Below, piece after piece: positions 37,269 to 47,143 of a stretch of DNA of 64,000 nucleotides; positions within the stretch are counted from its first letter, which is position 1; every line of letters begins with the position of its first letter. The notes under the pieces are model-generated. The model was not told where the DNA came from. It searched no databases and saw only the letters and a program-made list of their open reading frames with translations. This DNA comes from Taishania sp. (GTDB lineage: Bacteria; Bacteroidota; Bacteroidia; Flavobacteriales_D; Crocinitomicaceae). The stretch spans positions 1 to 64,000 of the forward strand of contig JASLGM010000031.1 of the NCBI GenBank assembly GCA_030150045.1, written 5' to 3'. A program made the translations under genes and the position numbers.

Positions 37269-37952
37269 TTATTTTGCGATTAGCTTAAATCCTTTACCAT
37301 GTACGTTCATGATTTCAATTTCTGGATCCTCTTTCAATAGTTTACGAAGTTTGGCAATGTACACGTCCATACTTCTTCCATTAAAGTAATTATCATCTCC
37401 CCAAATGGCACGTAATGTTGCTTGACGGTCTAAAATTTCATTTTTATTTTTTGCCAACAGATGTAACAATTGGTTTTCTTTGGTTGTCAATTTTTTTGCT
37501 TCCCCCTCTGTATGCAAAATGCGTAATTCAGGTTCATATTTAATTGTTCCAACATACATTACTTGATCATCAGCTGTATCTTCAGGAAGGATTCTTCTTG
37601 AAACCGCTTCAATTCTAGCCAACAATTCTTCCATTGCAAATGGCTTTGTAATATAATCGTCCGCTCCGATAGTAAACCCTTCTAATTTATCTTCTTTCAT
37701 TGCTTTTGCAGTCAAGAAAACGATAGGTACTTTACGGTCCAATTCTCTAATTTCTTTTGCCAATGTAAATCCATCCATTTTAGGCATCATTACATCAAAT
37801 ATGCAGAAATTGTAGTTCCCTGCATTAAACTCATCTAAAGCAGCTTTTCCATCTGTAGCTAGTTGTACGCTGAAGCCTTTTGATTTCAAAAAATTGCTTA
37901 GTAACAACCCTAAGTTTTCTTCATCTTCAGCTAGTAGAATGTTTAATTTCAT
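37269..37952 (-). CDS. OmpR-family response regulator
   Basis: 227 residues. The receiver domain has acidic EDEEN, the phospho-acceptor Asp in FDVMMPKMDGF, the conserved FLTAKAM and the Lys in DDYITKPFA. A winged-helix DNA-binding domain (about 135-227) follows, ending KLRKLLKEDPEIEIMNVHGKGFKL. It is encoded 4 bases after the kinase gene, so the two form a cognate pair. Target genes are unknown; the adjacent polysaccharide genes are an obvious guess only. Confidence 0.95.
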   Translation of the reverse strand: MKLNILLAEDEENLGLLLSNFLKSKGFSVQLATDGKAALDEFNAGNYNFCIFDVMMPKMDGFTLAKEIRELDRKVPIVFLTAKAMKEDKLEGFTIGADDYITKPFAMEELLARIEAVSRRILPEDTADDQVMYVGTIKYEPELRILHTEGEAKKLTTKENQLLHLLAKNKNEILDRQATLRAIWGDDNYFNGRSMDVYIAKLRKLLKEDPEIEIMNVHGKGFKLIAK

Positions 37953-37956
37953 AATT

Positions 37957-39564
37957 CTATTTTTTTATTTCAATAGTGAATGTTGACCCAACTCCGTATT
38001 TGCTTTGTACAGAAATTGTCCAATTATGCATCTCACAAATTGCCTTTACGTAGCTTAGTCCCAATCCAAAACCTTTCACGTTATGAATGTTTCCAGTAGG
38101 AACACGGTATAATTTGTCAAATATTTTATTGACGTGTTCTTTTTTTATTCCGATTCCTGTATCTGTCACAATAATCTGAATGGTATTGGGACTATTTTTT
38201 AGTTCTAAAGTTACATTTGGTTCATCACCTGAATACTTGATTGCGTTGTCTACCAAGTTAGAAATACAATTGGTAAAGTGCAGCAAATCAGCATAAATAT
38301 ACAACAATTCCGGTTCCATTCGCAATTGAACATCTCCACCGGCATTTTGGGCTTTGAACTTTGCTTTATCTACAATGTTGTAAACCACTTCATTTACTAA
38401 AACTTTTTCTTTTTTAATCCTTAATTCTCCTTTTTCAAGGGTGCGCGATTGTAAAATTGAATCAACTAACGTGCCAAGTCTTTTATTTTCGTCTTGAATC
38501 ATTCTAACGTAAGGCATTGCTCCTTCTACGCGTATTCCCATATCTGGATCTTCCATGGCTTGACAAGCCAATGAAATTGTAGATAAAGGAGTACGGAATT
38601 CATGTGTCATGTTTGAAATGAAATCGTTTTTCAATTCCGCCAATTTTTTCTGTGTCAAAATTGTTCTAAACATGAATACCAATGCTGAAATGATTAATAT
38701 GACAAGAATAAGATTGACCACGAGTGGAACCCATAATTCTTTCAGCAACACTTTATTCTTATTTGGGAACTTTAAGTTCAGAAGTAATTTATCTTCAAAT
38801 ATATTACTCGGGAACAGTTCCGTAGTGTAAACGCTATTATTTTGAATTGTTGTATCGTAACCTGGAATATTTTGTGCGAACTGTATACTTTGGTTGTCAC
38901 CTGTCCGAATAACAAACTTATAATCAATGGGTAAATGATCTTCTAATAGTTCTGTTTTAAGCACGGAATCTAGGAAAATAACGTCTAATGAAGCTCCTGG
39001 TGCTTCGTACACGTTTTCTCTAAATGCTTGAATCATCATTTCATTGACGAATTTGGCTTTTTCGAACATTTTTTGGACAATTTTTTGGTCCAACTGCAAA
39101 GAAAGGTCAACAGAGTCGATGGAGCTCCCTCCTTTCTTTTGGAAGAGATCTCTCAACTGCCGAACGTCCCTTGCTAAAACTCGTTGCTCGGCTTTTACTC
39201 CACCCAGTGTATCAAGCGATTCTCCTGTAATGAAAAGGTAATTTGTAGGTTCTCCATTTTCGAAGATTATAGTGTCTTTTATGGTAATGGTTTCTTTTGT
39301 CGCGAGAAGGTTTTGAAATTCTTCTTTTAAGATGTCTTTATATTGCCCATTAAAATTGGTGTTAGCGACTTGAAAGAATTTGCGGACATCTTCTGCTTTT
39401 TCATGACGTAAAGCCATGCGATCAAGTGTTGTGTTTACTTTTTCTTCGAATTGTTTGGATTGGTGTCTATATAATTCATTGGTGTGAACGGCTTGTATAA
39501 CGAGCAATGCAACCATTGCGGCGACAACAAACACAATAATGACGTTTACACGAATTTTATCCAC
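37957..39564 (-). CDS. Sensor histidine kinase of the adjacent regulator
   Basis: 535 residues. The start is GTG at 39564. A first membrane segment (about 9-25), a sensor domain of about 250 residues, and a second segment near 280-300 precede HisKA (MTHEFRTPLSTIS) and the ATPase domain (NLVDNAIKYS, DTGIGIK, GFGLGLSYV). It is the largest of three kinases here and the only one with an adjacent response regulator, which it precedes. The sensor domain has no motif I can name. Confidence 0.93.
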   Translation of the reverse strand: MDKIRVNVIIVFVVAAMVALLVIQAVHTNELYRHQSKQFEEKVNTTLDRMALRHEKAEDVRKFFQVANTNFNGQYKDILKEEFQNLLATKETITIKDTIIFENGEPTNYLFITGESLDTLGGVKAEQRVLARDVRQLRDLFQKKGGSSIDSVDLSLQLDQKIVQKMFEKAKFVNEMMIQAFRENVYEAPGASLDVIFLDSVLKTELLEDHLPIDYKFVIRTGDNQSIQFAQNIPGYDTTIQNNSVYTTELFPSNIFEDKLLLNLKFPNKNKVLLKELWVPLVVNLILVILIISALVFMFRTILTQKKLAELKNDFISNMTHEFRTPLSTISLACQAMEDPDMGIRVEGAMPYVRMIQDENKRLGTLVDSILQSRTLEKGELRIKKEKVLVNEVVYNIVDKAKFKAQNAGGDVQLRMEPELLYIYADLLHFTNCISNLVDNAIKYSGDEPNVTLELKNSPNTIQIIVTDTGIGIKKEHVNKIFDKLYRVPTGNIHNVKGFGLGLSYVKAICEMHNWTISVQSKYGVGSTFTIEIKK

Positions 39565-39765
39565 GGGTCTTTAATAATTTTTAACGAAAATAACAGAAAT
39601 TGGCAGTTGCCGGGGTTCCTTATGAAAAATTAACAGCGCTATTTTTCGGATCAAGCTTTACTCCAAAAGAGTTGTTTTCATTTCTTCTTTTTCTAAAACG
39701 TTGAATTTCTGTTATTATTACTTTTGATAGATAAAAGTTTCCTTTTGGTGTGCATAAAGATGCTT

Positions 39766-39916
39766 TTCAGCCAGGGCAGAGTGCGATAGCTAGGCGATCT
39801 GTGAAATCTGGTGAACGCTAGTTTGCCACTGCGACCAACGGAAGCGCGTGGCGGACAGCTTGTGAACGATTTTCACGGGAGTCTACTAAAGCACGTAGAC
39901 CGTAAAGACTGCCAAA
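39766..39916 (-). repeat. Dispersed bipartite element, copy C (5' module only)
   Basis: On the minus strand it runs from TTTGGCAGTC (39916) to the closing GGCTG (39768-39772 on the plus strand as CAGCC). The central hairpin GCCAC/GTGGC with loop containing CTTCCGTTGGTCG is present. The 3' module (GCGTTAGGGAT ... AAACGCCC) is missing. It lies downstream of and in the same direction as the initiator tRNA gene, and upstream of the histidine kinase gene. Confidence 0.8.
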
Positions 39917-39943
39917 TAATTATTCCTTTGGGTAAATTTTGAG

Positions 39944-39977
39944 CAAAAAAAAAGGATTGCCAAACTGACAATCCTTC
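39944..39977 (-). terminator. Intrinsic terminator of the initiator tRNA
   Basis: On the minus strand AAGGATTG pairs with CAATCCTT across a 9-base loop, followed by at least seven T. It begins four bases after the tRNA 3' end. Confidence 0.8.
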
Positions 39978-39979
39978 AA

Positions 39980-40055
<76 letters not shown>

Positions 40056-40113
40056 ATATATCTTAAAAGCGTTACTTTTCTTTTTAAAGTGTCACCGTTG
40101 TGACTTGCGAGTA

Positions 40114-40121
40114 CAAAGATA
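40114..40121 (-). promoter_or_regulatory. Putative -7 box of the initiator tRNA gene
   Basis: TATCTTTG on the minus strand matches TAnnTTTG and is located about 58 bases before the tRNA 5' end, leaving room for a short leader to be trimmed. No clear -33 element is seen. Confidence 0.45.
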
Positions 40122-40240
40122 TGCATTCCTTTTTGATTAAACCTAATATTTGTGCGTTTTTTTTCAAAAAAAATAAAGTTTCTATTTATTCGTCTGTAAA
40201 TCACCCTGCAAATAAATCCATAAAATAACTTGGTTTTTCC

Positions 40241-40248
40241 TATCTTTG
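40241..40248 (+). promoter_or_regulatory. Putative -7 box of the era-der-ppx operon
   Basis: TATCTTTG matches TAnnTTTG, 19 bases before the era ATG. The region between the two opposed boxes (40122-40240) would be shared by era and the tRNA gene. Confidence 0.5.
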
Positions 40249-40267
40249 TACCCCAATAAACATTAGA

Positions 40268-41143
40268 ATGGCGCACAAATCAGGTTTTGTAAATATTGTC
40301 GGAAGTCCAAACGTTGGAAAATCCACCTTAATGAATCAGTTCATGGGGGAGAAATTTTCTATTGTAACCAATAAAGCACAAACAACTAGACACCGAATTC
40401 TCGGTATTGTAAATGAAGAAGATTATCAAATCGTGTTCTCTGACACTCCAGGAGTAGTCAAGTCTGCGTATAAGCTACACGATCAAATGATGGACTATGT
40501 AAACACTTCATTGCAAGATGCGGATGTTCTCTTGTTTATTACGGATAGCAAGGAAAGTGATATGAATCACCCAGAAACGTTAGAAAAGATCAGAAATATT
40601 AAGGTTCCGGTTCTATGTCTAATTAATAAAATTGACTTGAGTGATCAGGCAAAAGTGATGGAGCGTATCGCTTACTGGAAGGAGCAGTTACCAAACGCGG
40701 AGATTTTCCCGATTTCGGCACTGCATAATTTTAATATAGATAACGTAAGAGAGCGTATTTTGGAATTGATTCCAGAGTCGCCTGCTTATTATGACAAAGA
40801 TGCGATCTCTGATCGCCCGATGCGTTTCTTTGTTTCGGAAATTATTCGTGAGAAAATTTTTATTCATTGTCAAAAAGAAATTCCTTACTCGGCGCAAGTG
40901 GAGATTGAGGAATATCTGGAAGAAGCAAATATTACCCGTATTCGTGCTTTAATTATTGTTGAACGTACCTCTCAAAAAGGAATCATTATTGGGAAACAAG
41001 GTGAAATGTTGAAACGTATTGGTCGCGAAGCACGAATAGAAATAGAAAAATTTATTGAAGGAAAAGTATTTCTTGAAACGTTTGTGAAGGTCGACAAAGA
41101 CTGGAGAGGTTCAGAAATGAAATTAAAGAAGTACGGTTATTAA
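40268..41143 (+). CDS. era: GTPase Era
   Basis: 291 residues. G1 GSPNVGKS, G3 DTPG, G4 NKID and G5 SALH are all intact, followed by a type II KH domain (GIIIGKQGEMLKRIGREAR). Era binds the 3' end of 16S rRNA and helps mature the small ribosomal subunit. It is followed by der after 31 bases, and the two then lead to a Ppx-type phosphatase gene. Confidence 0.97.
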   Translation: MAHKSGFVNIVGSPNVGKSTLMNQFMGEKFSIVTNKAQTTRHRILGIVNEEDYQIVFSDTPGVVKSAYKLHDQMMDYVNTSLQDADVLLFITDSKESDMNHPETLEKIRNIKVPVLCLINKIDLSDQAKVMERIAYWKEQLPNAEIFPISALHNFNIDNVRERILELIPESPAYYDKDAISDRPMRFFVSEIIREKIFIHCQKEIPYSAQVEIEEYLEEANITRIRALIIVERTSQKGIIIGKQGEMLKRIGREARIEIEKFIEGKVFLETFVKVDKDWRGSEMKLKKYGY

Positions 41144-41174
41144 TCTTGTTGAGAAACAACAACTAAAAAGAAGT

Positions 41175-42485
41175 ATGAGCAATATTGTTGCAATTGTAGG
41201 AAGACCAAATGTTGGGAAATCTACCTTATTTAATCGTCTTACAGAATCAAGAAGAGCGATTGTAAAAGAAGTGAGTGGTGTTACTCGCGACCGTCTTTAT
41301 GGCCGTGGGGAATGGAATGGTGTGGAATTTTCTGTGATTGATACAGGTGGATACGTAAAAGGATCCGACGATATTTTCGAAGAAGAAATCCGTAAGCAAG
41401 TAGAAATTGCAATTCAAGAGGCCTCTGTCATCATTTTTGTGGTTGACGTTGTTACTGGAATTGTTGATTTGGACGAAACGGTTGCTCAAATATTAAGAAA
41501 AACAAAAAAACCGGTGTTCATCGGGGCAAATAAAGTAGATAGCGCAAACCGCGTAGGGCTTTCATCTGAATTCTACCAATTTGGTTTAGGAGATGTATAT
41601 GACCTTTCTGCAACAAACGGAAGTGGAACTGGTGATCTTTTGGATGACGTAGTTAAACTCTTTGACATCAACGATACTTCTGTAAATGACACGAGCGAAT
41701 TACCAAACATTGCTATCGTAGGAAAACCAAACGTTGGTAAATCTTCTTTGGTAAACGCACTGATTGGCGAAGAAAGAAACATAGTTACAGATATTTCGGG
41801 TACTACGCGTGATGCTGTTAACACACGTTACAACGCTTACGGTTTTGACTTTAACTTAATCGATACCGCAGGAATTAGAAAGAAAAATAAAGTAACGGAA
41901 GATATCGAATACTATTCCGTTATTCGTTCTATCTCTACGATTGAAAACTCTGACGTTTGTATCTTTATGATGGATGCAACCGAAGGGCTACAAAAACAAG
42001 ATTTGAACATCTATTACATCATCGAGAAAAACTCTAAAGGTGTAGTCGTGCTAGTAAACAAATGGGATTTAGTGGAAAAAGACCACACCACCATGAAGGC
42101 TTACGAAGAAAAACTAAGAGAACAATTGGCGCCTTTCAACGACGTTCCGATTCTATTTACATCAACCATTTCCAAACAACGTATTCACAAAGCGTTGGAA
42201 AAAACAATGGAAGTGCACGAAAACAGAATTCGCAAAATCTCCACTTCGGAATTGAACGAGGTGATGTTGGAAATCATTCAACACACACCACCACCATCAG
42301 TTAAAGGAAAGTATATCCGCATTAAATATGTACAACAGTTGCCAACACACGCTCCTGCATTTGCCTTTTTCTGTAACCTTCCGCAATATGTTCAAGATTC
42401 TTATAAACGTTTCTTAGAAAACAGATTGCGCGAGCGTTTCAACTTTGAAGGAGTTCCAATAAAAATCTTCTTCCGTAAAAAATAA
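41175..42485 (+). CDS. der: Ribosome biogenesis GTPase Der
   Basis: 436 residues with two GTPase domains in tandem (GRPNVGKS near residue 8 and GKPNVGKS near residue 182), each with DTGG or DTAG and NK(V/W)D motifs, then a KH-like C-terminal domain. It acts in 50S subunit assembly. The paired-GTPase layout identifies Der with confidence. Two bases separate it from the next gene. Confidence 0.97.
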   Translation: MSNIVAIVGRPNVGKSTLFNRLTESRRAIVKEVSGVTRDRLYGRGEWNGVEFSVIDTGGYVKGSDDIFEEEIRKQVEIAIQEASVIIFVVDVVTGIVDLDETVAQILRKTKKPVFIGANKVDSANRVGLSSEFYQFGLGDVYDLSATNGSGTGDLLDDVVKLFDINDTSVNDTSELPNIAIVGKPNVGKSSLVNALIGEERNIVTDISGTTRDAVNTRYNAYGFDFNLIDTAGIRKKNKVTEDIEYYSVIRSISTIENSDVCIFMMDATEGLQKQDLNIYYIIEKNSKGVVVLVNKWDLVEKDHTTMKAYEEKLREQLAPFNDVPILFTSTISKQRIHKALEKTMEVHENRIRKISTSELNEVMLEIIQHTPPPSVKGKYIRIKYVQQLPTHAPAFAFFCNLPQYVQDSYKRFLENRLRERFNFEGVPIKIFFRKK

Positions 42486-42487
42486 GA

Positions 42488-43378
42488 ATGAAGTTTGGCG
42501 CAATCGACATAGGAACAAACGCAGCACGCTTGCTCATTGGTGAAGTACTCCAAGAAAACGGAAGACAGTACATCAACAAATTGTCTTATACTCGAATTCC
42601 ACTGCGCTTGGGCGAGGAGGTATTTACAAAAGGTAAAATCTCTAAAACCAAAGCCCGCGACTTTAAAAATACCATCAAAGCGTTTGCTCTTTTGGCTAAC
42701 GTTTATGAAGTGACGGCGCTTCGTGCATGTGCTACATCAGCCATGCGCGAAGCCTCTAACGGCCTGGCAGTACAAACTGAAATCCGTAAAGCAAGCGGCG
42801 TAAACATCGACATCATTTCTGGTGAAGAAGAAGCGCAATTAATCTTTAGCACCTTTTTTCTATTGGACATCGACGCCTCAAAACCATTTATTGTGGTAGA
42901 TGTTGGCGGAGGTAGCACCGAGATTTCTCTTTTTGAAAATGGCATGCGTACCCAATCCCAATCCTTTAACATCGGAACCATTCGCCTGCTGAAAGAGAAA
43001 ACTAATCCGACCATTTGGCAAGAAATTCAGAAATGGATCAACGAACACGTCACTCCCAAAAAGATCGAAACACTCTACGCAACGGGTGGAAACATCAATA
43101 AAGCACAGAAAATGTTGGGAAACCAAGCCATGGAACCCATTTCTATCGATAAAATTAATTTCCTTTATCAGCAACTTGCACCCCTCAGCGTAAAACAACG
43201 AATGGAACGTTTTCAACTGAAACCCGACCGTGCAGACGTCATTATTCCAGCCTTGGACATTTACCGTTTCATCATGGAAAACGCCAAAATTAACCAAATG
43301 ATTGTTCCAAAAATTGGATTGGCAGATGGCATCATCTACGATTTACATTGCCAATATACCGACTTAGCAAATCAATAA
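42488..43378 (+). CDS. Ppx/GppA-family phosphatase, short form
   Basis: 296 residues, only the ASKHA-fold catalytic domain. Motifs are IDIGTNAARLLIGE, ACATSAMREASNG with a likely catalytic Glu, EEEAQLIF and VDVGGGSTEIS. It probably acts on polyphosphate or pppGpp; the long C-terminal HD domain of E. coli Ppx and GppA is missing. It follows der by 2 bases in the era operon. Copy D of the dispersed element lies 4 bases after the stop codon on the other strand. Confidence 0.88.
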   Translation: MKFGAIDIGTNAARLLIGEVLQENGRQYINKLSYTRIPLRLGEEVFTKGKISKTKARDFKNTIKAFALLANVYEVTALRACATSAMREASNGLAVQTEIRKASGVNIDIISGEEEAQLIFSTFFLLDIDASKPFIVVDVGGGSTEISLFENGMRTQSQSFNIGTIRLLKEKTNPTIWQEIQKWINEHVTPKKIETLYATGGNINKAQKMLGNQAMEPISIDKINFLYQQLAPLSVKQRMERFQLKPDRADVIIPALDIYRFIMENAKINQMIVPKIGLADGIIYDLHCQYTDLANQ

Positions 43379-43382
43379 TTTT

Positions 43383-43500
43383 TCTTGGGCGTTTCTCTGA
43401 CGCTTTCCCTAACGGAAAAACGCAGAGCCAGGCTTTCCATTACTAGTCCTCGTCCCCAAAAGGGAACTCCGGGCTAACCATTCCAATCCTTAACGCGGAA
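43383..43500 (-). repeat. Dispersed bipartite element, copy D (3' module only)
   Basis: On the minus strand it runs from GCGTTAAGGATTGG (43496) through GGTTAGCCCGG to AAACGCCCAAG (43383). GCGTT and AACGC pair as in the other copies, and hairpin 2 is kept with CTCTG/CAGAG plus a G-T-rich extension. The first hairpin is small and less regular, and the 5' module is absent. It is downstream of the giant outer membrane gene on the same strand. Confidence 0.7.
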
Positions 43501-43537
43501 TCACAGTAAACACAACAATTTCACTTCTAGGAAAACA

Positions 43538-46500
43538 CTAGAAATAAGCCCGCAACTCCATTCCAGCCGTGTGAATGATCTTATTCAACTGTGACTTACG
43601 CCCCGCATATTGAATAGAAAGCTGAAGGTTCTTCGAAATCAAACGCTGATACCCTATATTCCAAGTATAATTGATCCCAGGTTTCAACGACTCCAACATC
43701 TCATAACCTAATGCCGAATTTTGCTCCCCTGTATAAACAATGTTTACCATTTTAAATTCCAACTGTAAACTTCCCTTCTGCGCCTGATTGTATTTCATAT
43801 TGATACCCAGATCAGAAATAAATCCGTCTTCACCACCAAACAACGCATCGTTGTGCTTTTCCTGATACCTACCTTGAATCGTAAAACGGAAAGCCGTATT
43901 GGGCTGAAAACTAAAACTCGGTTTCACAAAGAAATAGCTAATCACATAATCCCTGCCCGTAGTATAATCCGCTAAAGATTGGTTCTTTCCAACCTGAGAA
44001 CTCATTCCTAAAATAAACTTCTTGGTCAAATTCCAACGCCCATTAAACTCATGAAACAACTGATTACGAGAATCAAATCCAGAAGCCAACAGACTTTTTG
44101 ACTTTGTATTCTGCACCGACCAATCTAAAGAAAAAACCGTTGAGGTACGGTTAATATAAACCGTATTCCTAAAGTTTGAATTGGTGGCAATCAAATGGGT
44201 ATCTTGAACTTTTCCATAAAACGGATTAAAGCTATTGATGCCATCAAAGGTTCCTGTTTTACGATGCATTCGAATCCGTGTTTGCGTCGAAACCCGTGAA
44301 AGCACCCCAAGAATTCCTTTCTTTTTTCCCCAAATGCGCTCCGGACGCCAACTGATCGATTGATTCAATTCATTTGAATACGTTTTTACATATCTACTAC
44401 TAGGAGTAAACACACGAATGTAAGAAGCTTGATCAGGAAATTGCGCCACCTCAAACTCATTCAAATCTTTGATACCATCACCGTTGTAATCGATCCAAGT
44501 ATAAATTCCTTGCCCAGTATTTACTTGAATATACAAAAACTCTTTTTTCTGCTCTAAGCCTGAACCTATCTCATAAAACGTGTTCCATTGCAAAGCATTT
44601 TTCCACAATTTAAACTCGTAATCAATACGACTCAACAGCGTATTTTCAGGCTTTTGATTGATTAACTCTTCGTTCACCACTTTTAACTGTCGGTAACTTC
44701 CCAAAACATTCAATCGTTGATTTTTTATATTCATCAACTTCACTTCTCCACCAATCGATTGGGCTTTTGCAGCATGTATAAATCGTGTAGAATCTGAAAC
44801 ACCATCATAGCGTTCACGAAAAAACACCTTGTACTTTGTCTTAGAACTATCTGCATTCTCGATGTAAAATTGATAATCCCAAAACTGATACGCATTTCCC
44901 CGTAATTGCTTATTTACATCCATCAATTTATTGCGCTCTTGATCGTCCTTAAATCCAACACGAAACCATTTAAAGGTTTGTGAAAGATCTAACTTATGGC
45001 GTAAATACTCACTTTTTTCTGCTCCAAAAGATCCAAGGTAACTTCCATCCCATTCCGCCTTAAATCCTTTTTGTCGCCACGCGCCATTCAAACGCGTTTT
45101 ATAACCTTGATAGTCAGATCCAACTTGAAACTGTTGACCTTCAATATTGATATTTCCATATCTATTATTCAAGAAATTCGCAGAAACAATACTCCCAATT
45201 TGATTTCCATTGTAACCTTTATTTCGTGTATTCCAATCGCGGTCAAATTCCACGGAACGATATTGTTCAATTGGAGAAAACGAAGTATTTAAGGCTTCAA
45301 ATTCCGCTCTTGTTTCTAATTTCCATTGTGGGAGGCTATCCTTTGAGCGCAAATCAAAACTACCGTGAAGTTTCATCCGTGCTGCTAAACCGTGATTGTC
45401 TTTTTTATCCTTTCGTGAAAACGTATTGATATCATTGTTTGAGTAGGCCATTTCTCCTTCAACAACAAACTTATCGTTTATTCGGTAGCGTGCACCAGTG
45501 CTCACCATCTGTTTCTTCTTCGGAGTAATGATCAAGCGTGCGGGAATAAAATCTCCTTGAGGGACACCATTTACTGGAGTCACCCATTTATATACTTTTC
45601 CAACAGCAATGTAATCTTGTAACACATAATCCCCTTTGTTTGCCCCAACAAATTGGAAAGTGGCGCGATATACCGCCGTCTGCTGATGAACAGAATGCAC
45701 CAAAACCGAATCATATCCAAGCGTATCGACCATTTTGTACATGACCTGATTGTCTAAAAAACCGATAGAATCAATCTTATACGAATAGGCAAATTGAATG
45801 GAATCACCCAAATCCGCTAACATCCGTTTTTCATCGTTACTTAAATCTTGTTGAATCGTTTGATTCTTGGCATCTTGCTCTGAATAACCATTAATCCAAA
45901 AATCCAATTTTTCACCATTATATTGATTTCCCGTTTGAATCAAAGTACGTGCATAATTCTGATCTGAGTACTGAAATTCTACCACAATACGCACATCTTT
46001 TGTAATTTGATTTCTTGGCGTAAAACTCAGCTCTGCGGTATTGTAATTAATTACATAATCGAACTCCTGCCCACGTGAAAGTGGACGCCCATCTAAATAC
46101 ACCCGTTCCGTTCCTGCTAGAATCATTATAAAAGGTTCATTTTCTGCACCAAAAAGACGGTAAGGCCCTTGGTTCCCTTCTACACCTTGTATGGTTTGTC
46201 GATTAAATTTTCCACGTGACATGGCTCCTGAAACTTGTGTTTTCCATCCTTTTTGCTTCTCGTCCCTAAAATCATATTCCAGCGTTAGTCCTTGACCCCG
46301 TTTTTTGTAATTCATGAAATAACCTGTTGGCTTATCGATCCAAAAGTCACCGGCAATTAGCTTCAGCCTGTCATTATACAATTGAATGAAAACCTTGTCA
46401 AATTCTTGCAATTTAGACGTATTTCCTTCGGGTTGTAGAGGCAGATTATTATCCGTAATCGCAGCCAAAAGTTTAAGATTCGGTGCAATTTCACCAGATA

Positions 46501-46984
46501 GTTCAAGATTCAACGTAGAATTAACCCCCATATCTTGCGCATTCCCAACGGTTAACCCCCGGGACATACTCCCCGATTTTTTGATATTCGTAGATCCAAA
46601 TATATCTTGTGCCACTTGCGCAGACGACTGCATGAAAATTTCCCTATTTAGCATATCGTTCCTGTAAATCATGGAACTATCAAAACGGGAATGCGTAGCT
46701 GAAAAATTGGTCGAAAACACCCGATAGCGCACAATCATCTCTTCTGAACACGGTACACGAAGTAAGAATTTAGCCTTCACAGGGTCTAGAAAATAATCGG
46801 AAGAAGGCACCACTTTACCTTGGCACATCACCACAAAAGAAGGCGCATAAATACTCAAGCTATCGATGGACAAAGTATCCGTTGTCGCAAGAAAAGTTTT
46901 CCTCCGCAAGTTACTATCCTGCCCAAAAGCCACGGAAGTAAAAACGAGAAAGAAAAAAAATATTTGCCTTGATTTTAGCGACAT
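43538..46984 (-). CDS. Giant outer membrane beta-barrel protein, unknown function
   Basis: 1148 residues with a signal peptide (to FGQ). The N-terminal part has GSMSRGLTVGNAQDMGVN and then NLPLQPEGNTSKLQEFDKVFI, a pattern I know from large Bacteroidota surface proteins, including parts of SprA-like proteins. The second half alternates aromatic and polar residues, typical of a large beta-barrel, and it ends on an aromatic strand (GMELRAYF). Near residue 830-845 the loop DYNGDGIKDLNE matches an EF-hand calcium-binding loop. It is not SprA itself, which is about twice as long. No function can be assigned. Copy D follows. Confidence 0.75.
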   Translation of the reverse strand: MSLKSRQIFFFFLVFTSVAFGQDSNLRRKTFLATTDTLSIDSLSIYAPSFVVMCQGKVVPSSDYFLDPVKAKFLLRVPCSEEMIVRYRVFSTNFSATHSRFDSSMIYRNDMLNREIFMQSSAQVAQDIFGSTNIKKSGSMSRGLTVGNAQDMGVNSTLNLELSGEIAPNLKLLAAITDNNLPLQPEGNTSKLQEFDKVFIQLYNDRLKLIAGDFWIDKPTGYFMNYKKRGQGLTLEYDFRDEKQKGWKTQVSGAMSRGKFNRQTIQGVEGNQGPYRLFGAENEPFIMILAGTERVYLDGRPLSRGQEFDYVINYNTAELSFTPRNQITKDVRIVVEFQYSDQNYARTLIQTGNQYNGEKLDFWINGYSEQDAKNQTIQQDLSNDEKRMLADLGDSIQFAYSYKIDSIGFLDNQVMYKMVDTLGYDSVLVHSVHQQTAVYRATFQFVGANKGDYVLQDYIAVGKVYKWVTPVNGVPQGDFIPARLIITPKKKQMVSTGARYRINDKFVVEGEMAYSNNDINTFSRKDKKDNHGLAARMKLHGSFDLRSKDSLPQWKLETRAEFEALNTSFSPIEQYRSVEFDRDWNTRNKGYNGNQIGSIVSANFLNNRYGNINIEGQQFQVGSDYQGYKTRLNGAWRQKGFKAEWDGSYLGSFGAEKSEYLRHKLDLSQTFKWFRVGFKDDQERNKLMDVNKQLRGNAYQFWDYQFYIENADSSKTKYKVFFRERYDGVSDSTRFIHAAKAQSIGGEVKLMNIKNQRLNVLGSYRQLKVVNEELINQKPENTLLSRIDYEFKLWKNALQWNTFYEIGSGLEQKKEFLYIQVNTGQGIYTWIDYNGDGIKDLNEFEVAQFPDQASYIRVFTPSSRYVKTYSNELNQSISWRPERIWGKKKGILGVLSRVSTQTRIRMHRKTGTFDGINSFNPFYGKVQDTHLIATNSNFRNTVYINRTSTVFSLDWSVQNTKSKSLLASGFDSRNQLFHEFNGRWNLTKKFILGMSSQVGKNQSLADYTTGRDYVISYFFVKPSFSFQPNTAFRFTIQGRYQEKHNDALFGGEDGFISDLGINMKYNQAQKGSLQLEFKMVNIVYTGEQNSALGYEMLESLKPGINYTWNIGYQRLISKNLQLSIQYAGRKSQLNKIIHTAGMELRAYF

Positions 46985-47143
46985 TACGGTAATTGGTTCG
47001 TTTTCAATAAACGTTCATACCAAGTGATTAGTATGATTGCCAACGAAAATACAACAGTTTTACAAATATCGGTGAAGAATTTAGTTGCTAAAGGCCGTGC
47101 CCTCACTTTGGTTAGAGGAAAATAAAGGGAAATTATTTCCTTA
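46985..47143. other. Intergenic 5' of the giant outer membrane gene
   Basis: AT-rich sequence between the giant outer membrane gene (minus) and repeat copy E. I see no coding frame or clear box here. Confidence 0.4.
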
